From NCBI GenBank assembly GCA_905221605.1, contig CAJNDS010000820.1, forward strand, positions 25,001 to 64,822: DNA of 39,822 bases, read 5' to 3'. Source of the DNA: Symbiodinium natans. Its lineage: Eukaryota > Sar > Dinophyceae > Suessiales > Symbiodiniaceae. Below the pieces are notes generated by a model. It searched no databases, was not told where the DNA came from, and saw only the letters and a list, made by a program, of their open reading frames with translations. This document shows, one piece after another, positions 11,501 to 20,466 of the stretch; the first letter of the stretch is position 1, and every line of letters begins with the position of its first letter. A program made the translations under genes and the position numbers.

Positions 11501-14500
11501 TGGGTAGGCCACTCAGCCACTGAAGCAAATTCAAGGCCATGCTGGCGGCGATGGGCTACATTACTCCTGAGCAACTTGCTGGAAGGGTTACACCCGTTGT
11601 CTTTCTGTCTGTCTGTCTGGAAGGGTTACGACAGGGATGGGCAGAGGAGAGGGAGAAAAGCGTATGCCGTGTTAGTGTTGTGCTTGCACGGCCTGTGGCA
11701 TAAATCTGGGCTGTTGACATTCTTCATGGCATCGTGTGGTGGGGCTCTCGTTCTTTTTTTGTATTTCTTTGTGCTACCTTGACGTCGTGATGCTGCGCCA
11801 TCAACAGATGTGTTTTACACAGCTTCTTGCATGGTTTTGGATCTGTACTTTTCATGCGTAGAAGCGCCGAGGATCACTGGCAAGTTCCCTGGATACTTGA
11901 GCCCATCGGCCGGCTTGAAGTTCGCGGACGTGCCAAACGGCCTTGCTGCGATCTCCAAAGTTCCCGCCGCAGGTTGGGGTCAAATCCTTGCCTACATGGC
12001 GTTCTGCGAGGTTTCCCAGGATCAGTCGCCCGGCACGGCGGCTGCAGCAGGTGACTTCGGCTTCAAGGTCTTGACCTCCAGCGACCCGGCTGAGAAGACT
12101 AAGAAGCTCTCGGCGGAGCTTGCGAACGGAAGACTTGCGATGATGGCCATCATCGGCATGTTCTTTCAGGCGGGGGATTATGACATGCGCGTCTTGTTGC
12201 GATGACTTCACGTGCGATTTTGGAGGAAGAATGCAAGTCAACATTTGTGTGCAGAATGCTGTTGCCTGTGAATATGATGTTTGGTTCATAGGACGGCCTG
12301 ACCGGAAGCGCCTGGGGTGACTGGGCCAACTACACTGCCTCGCCGCTCCGAGCGTTCGAGAACGAGCTTGGTGTTCAGGATCCCGTCGGATTCTGGGACC
12401 CGGCTGGCTTCACCGCCGATGGCAGCGTGGAGGACTTCAAGCGCCGCCGCCAGACCGAGATCAAGCATGGCCGCATTGCAACTCGGATGATCGTGGTATT
12501 CATCGTGGTTGGAGAGTCAAGCCCACATGTAGGAGAACGCGACGACGCAGAGCTCATCTTGAGCTTTTTGCTTCTTGCTTTGTTGGGTAGGCCACTCAGC
12601 CACTGAAGCAAATTCAAGGCCATGCTGGCGGCGATGGGCTACATTACTCCTGAGCAACTTGCTGGAAGGGTTACACCCGTTGTCTTTCTGTCTGTCTGTC
12701 TGGAAGGGTTACGACAGGGATGGGCAGAGGAGAGGGAGAAAAGCGTATGCCGTGTTAGTTTTGTGCTTGCACGGCCTGTGGCATAGATCTGGGCTGTTGA
12801 CATTCTTCATGGCATCGTGTGGTGGGGCTCTCGTTCTTTTTTTTTGTATTTCTTTGTGCTACCTTGACGTCGTGATGCTGCGCCATCAACAGATGTGTTT
12901 TACACAGCTTCTTGCATGGTTTTGGATCTGTACTTTTCATGCGTAGAAGCGCCGAGGATCACTGGCAAGTTCCCTGGATACTTGAGCCCATCGGCCGGCT
13001 TGAAGTTCGCGGACGTGCCAAACGGCCTTGCTGCGATCTCCAAAGTTCCCGCCGCAGGTTGGGGTCAAATCCTTGCCTACATGGCGTTCTGCGAGGTTTC
13101 CCAGGATCAGTCGCCCGGCACGGCGGCTGCAGCAGGTGACTTCGGCTTCAAGGTCTTGACCTCCAGCGACCCGGCTGAGAAGACTAAGAAGCTCTCGGCG
13201 GAGCTTGCGAACGGAAGACTTGCGATGATGGCCATCATCGGCATGTTCTTTCAGGCGGGGGATTATGACATGCGCGTCTTGTTGCGATGCTTCACGTGCG
13301 ATTTTGGAGGAAGAATGCAAGTCAACATTTGTGTGCAGAATGCTGTTGCCTGTGAATATGATGTTTGGTTCATAGGACGGCCTGACCGGAAGCGCCTGGG
13401 GTGACTGGGCCAACTACACTGCCTCGCCGCTCCGAGCGTTCGAGAACGAGCTTGGTGTTCAGGATCCCGTCGGATTCTGGGACCCGGCTGGCTTCACCGC
13501 CGATGGCAGCGTGGAGGACTTCAAGCGCCGCCGCCAGACCGAGATCAAGCATGGCCGCATTGCAACTCGGATGATCGTGGTATTCATCGTGGTTGGAGAG
13601 TCAAGCCCACATGTAGGAGAACGCGACGACGCAGAGCTCATCTTGAGCTTTTTGCTTCTTGCTTTGTTGGGTAGGCCACTCAGCCACTGAAGCAAATTCA
13701 AGGCCATGCTGGCGGCGATGGGCTACATTACTCCTGAGCAACTTGCTGGAATGGTTGCGACAGGGATGGGCAGAGGAGAGGGAGAAAAGCGTAGGCCGTG
13801 ATAGTTTTGTGCTTGCACGGCCTGTGGCATAGATCTGGGCTGTTGACATTTTTGTGTTTCTTTGTGCTACCTTCACGTCGTGATGCTGCGCCATCAACAG
13901 ATGTGTCTTACACAGCTTCTTGCATGGTTTTGGATCTGTGCTTTTCATCCGTAGAAGCGCCGAGGATCACTGGCAAGTTCCCTGGATACTTGAGCCCATC
14001 GGCCGGCTTGAAGTTCGCGGACGTGCCAAACGGCCTTGCTGCGATCTCCAAAGTTCCCGCCGCAGGTTGGGGTCAAATCCTTGCCTACATGGCGTTCTGC
14101 GAGGTTTCCCAGGATCAGTCGCCCGGCACGGCGGCTGCAGCAGGTGACTTCGGCTTCAAGGTCTTGACCTCCAGCGACCCGGCTGAGAAGACTAAGAAGC
14201 TCTCGGCGGAGCTTGCGAACGGAAGACTTGCGATGATGGCCATCATCGGCATGTTCTTTCAGGCGGGGGATTATGACATGCGCGTCTTGTTGCGATGACT
14301 TCACGTGCGATTTTGGAGGAAGAATGCAAGTCAACATTTGTGTGCAGAATGCTGTTGCCTGTGAATATGATGTTTGGTTCATAGGACGGCCTGACCGGAA
14401 GCGCCTGGGGTGACTGGGCCAACTACACTGCCTCGCCGCTCCGAGCGTTCGAGAACGAGCTTGGTGTTCAGGATCCCGTCGGATTCTGGGACCCGGCTGG

Positions 14501-16598
14501 CTTCACCGCCGATGGCAGCGTGGAGGACTTCAAGCGCCGCCGCCAGACCGAGATCAAGCATGGCCGCATTGCAACTCGGATGATCGTGGTATTCATCGTG
14601 GTTGGAGAGTCAAGCCCACATGTAGGAGAACGCGACGACGCAGAGCTCATCTTGAGCTTTTTGCTTTTTGCTTTGTTGGGTAGGCCACTCAGCCACTGAA
14701 GCAAATTCAAGACTCAGCCACTGAAGCAAATTCAAGGCCATGCTGGCGGCGATGGGCTACATTACTCCTGAGCAACTTGCTGGAAGGGTTACGACAGGGA
14801 TGGGCAGAGGAGAGGGAGAAAAGCGTATGCCGTTGTTAGTGTTGTGCTTGCACGGCCTGTGGCATAGATCTGGGCTGTTGACATTCTTCATGGCATCGTG
14901 TGGTGGGGCTCTCGTTCTTTTTTTGGTATTTCTTTGTGCTACCTTGACGTCGTGATGCTGCGCCATCAACAGATGTGTTTTACACAGCTTCTTGCATGGT
15001 TTTGGATCTGTACTTTTCATCCGTAGAAGCGCCGAGGATCACTGGCAAGTTCCCTGGATACTTGAGCCCATCGGCCGGCTTGAAGTTCGCGGACGTGCCA
15101 AACGGCCTTGCTGCGATCTCCAAAGTTCCCGCCGCAGGTTGGGGTCAAATCCTTGCCTACATGGCGTTCTGCGAGGTTTCCCAGGATCAGTCGCCCGGCA
15201 CGGCGGCTGCAGCAGGTGACTTCGGCTTCAAGGTCTTGACCTCCAGCGACCCGGCTGAGAAGACTAAGAAGCTCTCGGCGGAGCTTGCGAACGGAAGACT
15301 TGCGATGATGGCCATCATCGGCATGTTCTTTCAGGCGGGGGATTATGACATGCGCGTCTTGTTGCGATGACTTCACGTGCGATTTTGGAGGAAGAATGCA
15401 AGTCAACATTTGTGTGCAGAATGCTGTTGCCTGTGAATATGATGTTTGGTTCATAGGACGGCCTGACCGGAAGCGCCTGGGGTGACTGGGCCAACTACAC
15501 TGCCTCGCCGCTCCGAGCGTTCGAGAACGAGCTTGGTGTTCAGGATCCCGTCGGATTCTGGGACCCGGCTGGCTTCACCGCCGATGGCAGCGTGGAGGAC
15601 TTCAAGCGCCGCCGCCAGACCGAGATCAAGCATGGCCGCATTGCAACTCGGATGATCGTGGTATTCATCGTGGTTGGAGAGTCAAGCCCACATGTAGGAG
15701 AACGCGACGACGCAGAGCTCATCTTGAGCTTTTTGCTTCTTGCTTTGTCGGGTAGGCCACTCAGCCACTGAAGCAAATTCAAGGCCATGCTGGCGGCGAT
15801 GGGCTACATTACTCCTGAGCAACTTGCTGGAAGGGTTACACCCGTTGTCTTTCTGTCTGTCTGTCTGGAAGGGTTACGACAGGGATGGGCAGAGGAGAGG
15901 GAGAAAAGCGTATGCCGTGTTAGTTTTGTGCTTGCACGGCCTGTGGCATAGATCTGGGCTGTTGACATTCTTCATGGCATCGTGTGGTGGGGCTCTCGTT
16001 CTTTTTTTTGTATTTCTTTGTGCTACCTTGACGTCGTGATGCTGCGCCATCAACAGATGTGTTTTACACAGCTTCTTGCATGGTTTTGGATCTGTACTTT
16101 TCATGCGTAGAAGCGCCGAGGATCACTGGCAAGTTCCCTGGATACTTGAGCCCATCGGCCGGCTTGAAGTTCGCGGACGTGCCAAACGGCCTTGCTGCGA
16201 TCTCCAAAGTTCCCGCCGCAGGTTGGGGTCAAATCCTTGCCTACATGGCGTTCTGCGAGGTTTCCCAGGATCAGTCGCCCGGCACGGCGGCTGCAGCAGG
16301 TGACTTCGGCTTCAAGGTCTTGACCTCCAGCGACCCGGCTGAGAAGACTAAGAAGCTCTCGGCGGAGCTTGCGAACGGAAGACTTGCGATGATGGCCATC
16401 ATCGGCATGTTCTTTCAGGAGACGTGACAGCACAAGCTTGTCGAAGCTTGTGTCAGTCGTTGCATGCAGTTAGGGCGTTTCTACGAGCATGTCATGTCGC
16501 AGAGCATTGTCTGCATGAAGGATGGTTTGACCGGCAGTGCTTGGGGTGACTGGGCCAACTACACCGCCTCTCCGCTGCGTGCGTCTGACAGCCGCTAA
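3850..16598 (+). CDS. Gene A: plastid light-harvesting (acpPC/FCP-type) polyprotein, 10 LHC units, 37 proposed exons
   Basis: Predicted nuclear gene for a precursor of about 1,820 aa that is cut into repeated chlorophyll a-c/peridinin antenna proteins of the thylakoid. Leader exons are 3850-3856, 4111-4175, 4550-4588, 4868-4904, 5153-5232 and 5471-5517; unit exons follow from 5979; the tail exon is 16521-16598 with TAA at 16596. Each unit shows helix 1 with EIKHGR (Glu and His ligands), a middle helix GWGQILAYMAFCE, and helix 3 with ELANGR (Glu and Asn ligands). Exon joins were set by restoring the family reading ...HGRI/AMLAAMGYITPE/ITGKFPGYLSPS... and ...GMFFQ/DGLTGSAW.... All joins are in frame and every acceptor is AG followed by G. 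Of 36 introns I propose 32 with GC donors, 3 with GA and 1 with GT. No frameshift was seen in any of the ten units. The LHC identity is firm; the leader exons are inferred without transcript data. Confidence 0.88.
5781..5807 (+). repeat. C-rich tract in leader intron 6
   Basis: CCTCCCCCCCTCCCCCCCTC and following bases form a homopyrimidine tract in intron 6 of gene A. Copies lie at 20731-20757 and 33367-33392. The third differs in run lengths, as expected for slippage. Confidence 0.8.
5979..6871 (+). repeat. Gene A LHC unit 1
   Basis: Exons 5979-6096 (shortened exon A, entered from leader exon 6 at the GA/G of Glu), 6238-6272 and 6574-6871. Intron A carries ATGATCATGG, TTTGTCGGG and AAAATCAAGG instead of the usual ATGATCGTGG, TTTGTTGGG and AAATTCAAGG, a combination also found in gene B unit 2. 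Intron B carries the 38-bp CTGT insert. The unit lacks the DGLTGSAW linker upstream because it is the first. Confidence 0.9.
6283..6320 (+). repeat. 38-bp insert with CTGT repeat in intron B
   Basis: GGAAGGGTTACACCCGTTG then TCTTT and (CTGT)n lies before a second GGAAGGGTTAC. The insert occurs in gene A units 1, 5, 6, 7 and 10 and gene B units 2 and 8, and in none of the gene C units seen. The repeated GGAAGGGTTAC at both ends fits either loss between direct repeats or a local duplication. Confidence 0.8.
6994..7914 (+). repeat. Gene A LHC unit 2
   Basis: Exons 6994-7179, 7321-7355 and 7617-7914. Coding sequence is the consensus 173-residue unit. Intron B has a private haplotype (GGGTTCTCATTTTTGTTG near 7490, CTTCATGTCG, CTTGTATGG) that is shared with gene B unit 1. 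Confidence 0.9.
8037..8957 (+). repeat. Gene A LHC unit 3
   Basis: Exons 8037-8222, 8364-8398 and 8660-8957; consensus coding sequence. Intron B has GAAGTGCCGAG before exon C and one T fewer in GTGTTTACAC. Confidence 0.9.
9080..10003 (+). repeat. Gene A LHC unit 4
   Basis: Exons 9080-9265, 9407-9441 and 9706-10003; consensus coding sequence. Intron B lacks the 38-bp insert and happens to be open in frame, so a plus-strand reading continues from intron B into exon C; this is not taken as coding. Confidence 0.9.
10126..11086 (+). repeat. Gene A LHC unit 5
   Basis: Exons 10126-10311, 10453-10487 and 10789-11086; consensus coding sequence; intron B carries the 38-bp CTGT insert. Confidence 0.9.
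11209..12169 (+). repeat. Gene A LHC unit 6
   Basis: Exons 11209-11394, 11536-11570 and 11872-12169; consensus coding sequence; intron B carries the 38-bp CTGT insert and has GGCATAAATC, as in unit 1. Confidence 0.9.
12292..13254 (+). repeat. Gene A LHC unit 7
   Basis: Exons 12292-12477, 12619-12653 and 12957-13254; consensus coding sequence; 38-bp CTGT insert present. Its intron C reads GCGATGCTTCACG, one A shorter than other copies, which removes the usual in-frame TGA without affecting the exons. Confidence 0.9.
13376..14262 (+). repeat. Gene A LHC unit 8
   Basis: Exons 13376-13561, 13703-13737 and 13965-14262; consensus coding sequence. Intron B has lost about 35 bp near 13850 (the ATGGCATCGTGTGGTGGGGC segment), making this the shortest unit. 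Confidence 0.9.
14385..15334 (+). repeat. Gene A LHC unit 9
   Basis: Exons 14385-14570, 14737-14771 and 15037-15334; consensus coding sequence. The end of intron A is locally duplicated: CTCAGCCACTGAAGCAAATT occurs twice between about 14688 and 14731. That adds a second CAAG, but it is followed by A, so the last CAAG before GCC keeps the usual AG-G acceptor context. Confidence 0.9.
15457..16418 (+). repeat. Gene A LHC unit 10 (last)
   Basis: Exons 15457-15642, 15784-15818 and 16121-16418; consensus coding sequence; 38-bp CTGT insert present. Exon C is followed by a different last intron that starts GAGACG instead of GCGGGG, marking the end of the array. Confidence 0.9.
16521..16598 (+). CDS. 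Gene A terminal exon with stop
   Basis: After the last exon C (ends 16418), a 102-bp intron starting GAGACG and ending GAAG leads to GATGGTTTGACC. This encodes DGLTGSAWGDWANYTASPLR, the same linker as between units, then ASDSR and TAA at 16596-16598. Codon choices differ from the internal linkers (ACCGCC, TCTCCG, CTGCGT), so this exon has escaped homogenisation. The mature last protein therefore gets the same C-terminus as the others if cut after SPLR. Confidence 0.85.
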   Translation, partial: DGLTGSAWGDWANYTASPLRASDSR

Positions 16599-17808
16599 GT
16601 GTTTGTTCATTTCGACAGTTTTGACCCGGCCATCTCTGCGCGGGTGTGCCAGGATGTACAGATTTCCAAAAGATTTTGCGCTTTCTTCGGGAACGGTGCT
16701 CGACCCTGGTGCCCAGGTCCTTTAGGACCTGCCCAATTCAAACCTATTCACGCATCTCAACACGAAGTCCTTCCATCAACGTTGACAAGACTATGGAACT
16801 CCCGGGACTCGGAGAAAGCCCCTCTCTCTCCGTTCTGTGCGACGGTTTGCTCCTGTGGCGCAACAGTCAGAGTCGGGTCTTCGGGCTTGGAGTTAAGGGG
16901 GATGGGAAGTAACTTGCCTCAGCTGTCCACAGTGTTGGCACTCCTCCAGCCTAGCACGGCGGGGATGACCAAGCTGGCGGAATGAAAGGAGTTGTGGAAT
17001 ACGCATCTAGTGATACCTGCGTCCTTTCCGAATTCAACAAGGTTTAGATGAGCCGTTCGCGGGGGGACACGGGAGCTGCGTTGCGAATGTTGAGTTCGGC
17101 TTGCTGCTTGAGAGGAAGTGTGTATGAATTGTAGGCAAGAAGGCCAACTGAAAACGCAAATTGCCTATATGTTCCAGCACGCAGGACATATGGCGGCAAG
17201 GCGCAGGCCCGAGCGCCTTTTTTGTTGGTTTTTTTTAGGTTCGTGCTTTCATGGGCGCTCATGGACGGCTTCTCCTATTGAGTTGGGCACGACCTCTGGA
17301 AGTCAACTGCAGCTCGAAGGCTGTAACCCAGTCGCCTCCTGCAGTAGTCTCGGATGCCGAACGTCCTTAAGTCCCTCAGCCGATATGCCTTAAGGCATGA
17401 AAGGACTTCGCTCCGAAACCTTTAGACACATCAACCCCGAGCCCAAAAACTAATGACCTGCATCTCCATCCCTGCACAAACCTTCATCCTTATCCACACC
17501 AAAGATCGCCAAGAAAAGCATTGCCAACATTTGCCAGTGCTATGGCTTGTTACTTCAAAGGCCCCTTCTGCCGCTGCGGACATCCCATGCCTAACATCGT
17601 AAAGACTTTCACTCAACCAAAAAAGTTGCAAGCCGAAAGCTGCCCTACGTCTTCGGCGCCGAAATCCCAACGTTTACGCCAAAAGCTCCGGACCCTGCCA
17701 GCTGAAGGAAGGGCTTTCTCAGCACCCGGTAAACTTGAGGAATGTTTGCAGCTGACGTCATCCAAAATTCAATCCCCCCGGGAAATGGAGGATTTTCTGT
17801 TTTTTTTT

Positions 17809-17868
17809 GGTCCTTTGGGTCCTTCGGGTCCTCCGGGTCCTTGGGGTCCTTTGGGTCCTTCGGGTCCT
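17809..17868 (+). repeat. 9-bp minisatellite, GGTCCTTNG type
   Basis: Nearly seven copies of GGTCCTTTG, GGTCCTTCG, GGTCCTCCG and similar. In one frame it reads Gly-Pro-X repeats and on the other strand Lys-Asp-Pro repeats, but no gene context supports translation. Confidence 0.85.
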
Positions 17869-18121
17869 GTCGCTGGAGCTGTGCAGCGGCGTTTAGCCAT
17901 GTGAAGGCCGCCTCGATTCGGGTGTCCAGCGTTCCCTTCAGAATCTTTGGGCTGCTCATGGTCTGGTGTTTTTCTTTTTGAGCTTTTGGGGAGTCCGCCC
18001 TCTCTTCTTGAACAGAACTCTCTAGCTCGGGAGCTCCAATCGAAAGAACATCTCAGGCCCCGCCAGGCCGCAAAGCCTCGTCGCGAAGCATTGTACGGTT
18101 CATGGCCCCTCACACTCTTGA

Positions 18122-18174
18122 AGCCTAAGACTCTGAGACTCTGAGACTCCAAGAGCCTCTAAGACTCTAAGACT
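18122..18174 (+). repeat. Short AGACTCTGAG-type tandem repeat
   Basis: Repeated AAGACTCTGAGACTCTGAG and AAGACTCTAAGACT words of 9-10 bp, in the spacer after gene A. Confidence 0.75.
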
Positions 18175-18639
18175 TCGTTCCCAGGGCCACCCCTGGAGCT
18201 GGCAGCTCGAGGCGGCTCTGTCCGAGGACCGTCGCAGGGCTTCGATGGGCTTCGCCCCAAGCCCGTTAATTTGCTCATGAGAGAGACGCGGGGTTGTGGC
18301 ATGTTGCAAGGTTTGGAGAAATTTGCCGGGTCTGATGTTTCGCGTTGGTGGTCTTCGGTGGTTTAGAGGCTGGTCTCGGGTCTGTGATGTGCAGCTGTGT
18401 TTATGCGGCGCTAAACGGCGCTAGACCTGAACTCTAGGTGGTAATCCTTGGGTCTAAACTCCTCCGAGCAAGAGTACCAGGCCCCCTCAGGTCCTCATCT
18501 GCAAGACGTCATAGGCAACTACGTTCAGAGTCGGGCTGTTTCCTTTTGGCGACTCGCTCGGTCGTGCTTGCGTGCTCTTTCTGCACTCTGCACCTCGCCG
18601 CTCTCCGCCGCTGCCGCCCCTCAAGGACCTTTATTAAAG

Positions 18640-18692
18640 GGCACTTCTGCAATTTTTTTTCGCCATCGCCTTTTAACTTTTCCTTTTCCACG
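18640..18692 (+). promoter_or_regulatory. Gene B 5'UTR with candidate trans-splice acceptor
   Basis: The candidate acceptor TTATTAAAG ends at 18639; the T-run is two bases longer than in gene A (CAATTTTTTTTCGCC). The ATG at 18693 follows a pyrimidine-rich tract. Confidence 0.35.
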
Positions 18693-20466
18693 ATGGCCAG
18701 CTGCCCGGCCCTCAGCCTCTGTCTTGGTTTTCGCATGTTTGTGTGAATGTGTTTGGGCATGCTCCTACGAGTTCCAAGACGCGTTGTTACTGGGCGTTGA
18801 GGATAGAAGCTCAGATGCTCTTCGCCAACAGGCAGTTTGTGATTTTATCGATTGAGGTTTCCTCTTCACATATTTGGGGCTCTGAGGCTACTTCCTTTCT
18901 CGAGCCTCATGCTCTTGAGATGCGCCGTGAAGCCCAAGAATCTGTAAGAAAGGTCAGAAGTCCATTGCCGTGGCGGCACTGTCCGCCGCGGGCCTGGCCG
19001 CCACCATGGGGGTGGAGGCGAGGGTTTGGAACTCTGAGGGTTTGGAACCGCCGGGGTTGGCGAGCGTGAGAAAGTCGAGGCTTGGCAGCCCTGAAGCCCA
19101 TCAGCAGACTCTGTGGCCCAAGTACCTTCTTCACGCCGGACTCGGCTGGCGGGTTGCCGGCTCTTGGGCGGGTCTTTGCAGCGTGGATAGCGTGGGGCCT
19201 AGGGCTTTTCTGGGGCTTCTCTTGCTGAACAAACTCCAAACACGGAATGCTTGAACCTCAGAGAAGTGGGCTTTCCTCACAGAGACCCCAGGCCCTACAA
19301 CCGCAAACGGCAACCGCTCAACCCGAAAATGCAGCTTTTGGCTTGCCAGGCCTTCGTCAGCACCAGCGCGTCCGCGCCAGCCGTGAAGGAGGGGGTTCCG
19401 GACTGTGCGGTACTTCCCAGGTTGCGGTATTGGGCAGGCTTTACACGGGATTCTGCACTTGATGTTTGGGGACGGTGCGCATCACCTAGAGATGTCTCAG
19501 CATGTGCACGTGTCGACGTGTCGACATGCCAAGTCCTCGCCGAGTTGCCCGTTTTGGAGAGGTTGTTGATGGCTTTTGAGGTGGTGTACGCTGTCCTTGA
19601 GTTGGGGGGTGCAGGGTATGGTGGATGTCGCTGTAAGGGCAATGTCAGGGCTTCAACACGCAGACAACAATATCTTCCGGCGTCCGACAAATTCCTGTGA
19701 GGTCAATCCGGCCTGTCTCCTGAGAACATACCATCCCTGTTGCCTTAACTTCGAGTCCTGACGCCCCGACCCGAACTCGCTACACCCCAGTGTCGAAGAA
19801 ATGCACGAGGCTCCCAGCAGCAGCCTGCGCGGATCTGCTGCCACAGGTACGTGGCGTGGGAATGTTGAAAAGCCTTAAAGAACGTGATGTACTGTACATC
19901 GATTCAGGGGCACCGCCACACATGTGTCTAAACAGGTATCTGTGGACAGCCAGGAGCTATATTTTCCAAGCACCGGAGATCCCCACACCAGTTTCCGAAT
20001 GGAGCTCCTCTTGCTGCTCAAGCCTTGAGAAGTGCCGAACCTCCCATGCGAAGCCCGAGGCCCTAAGCCCGAACAACCCTAGACCCGATCGAAGGTGCAT
20101 CCCCTGCATCCGCCTCTTCCCTGGCACCCCTCGCCGCGGCTTCCGTCGTGGCGGCCGCGGCCCTCCGGCCGAAGGCGCCTTCTGGGTGGGGAGTCGTCCT
20201 CTTGTTTCGCTACTTTGGTGTTACATTGTCACACGTTGTACCGAGTGCGGAAAGTAGGCATCACATCGCTGAGTGTTGCGTTGAAGCTGCAAATTCCCAA
20301 GCCGGCGTCATGCCATGAAGCCGCACGGGTCTGGCATCGGCCAATATCGACCACGCCAGGGATGAAAGCCTTCCCATCCTGAAGCCTCCTAGCTCGTACA
20401 TACAACCTAGACCCCGAAGGGCAAGGGCGGCATCAGCAAGCCCGTGGTTAGCCTCCGTGCCTTCGA
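18693..20466 (+). CDS. Gene B leader: bipartite plastid-targeting presequence, 6 exons
   Basis: Exons 18693-18699, 18953-19017, 19350-19388, 19810-19846, 20095-20174 and 20420-20466 encode the same residues as the gene A leader. The exon 1 donor reads GCTGCC instead of GCAGCC, keeping only the GC. About 22 bp (CTGGAGTTCGTGGGAGCGTC region) is missing right after GTGAAG, and the donor reads GAGGGG. That supports ending exon 3 at AAG with a GA donor, since the loss then falls inside the intron. Intron 3 is 421 bp against 279 in the other copies, with an unrelated stretch of about 170 bp near 19565-19735. Confidence 0.7.

Larger units (their letters stand above)
3489..18333 (+). repeat. Tandem segment I (gene A plus 3' spacer)
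   Basis: First of three direct repeats, starting at GATGTTTCGCGTTGG. Length 14,845 bp. The difference from segment II (12,761 bp) is 2,084 bp, very close to two LHC units, so unit number alone explains it. Confidence 0.85.
16599..18333 (+). other. 3' spacer after gene A: 3'UTR and intergenic DNA
   Basis: Runs from the gene A stop to the start of the next segment. It contains open frames on both strands, but none has a recognisable product. It is repeated almost without change at 29360-31094; I noticed one base difference (TGTAGGCAAG against TGTACGCAAG). No AATAAA-type signal stands out. About 2.1 kb separates stop A from ATG B. Confidence 0.6.

Noticed and set aside
17521-17904. 127-residue frame with Gly-Pro-X repeats in the 3' spacer
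   Set aside because: The collagen-like part is a 9-bp minisatellite. Its presence in both spacers follows from duplication and gives no evidence of selection.
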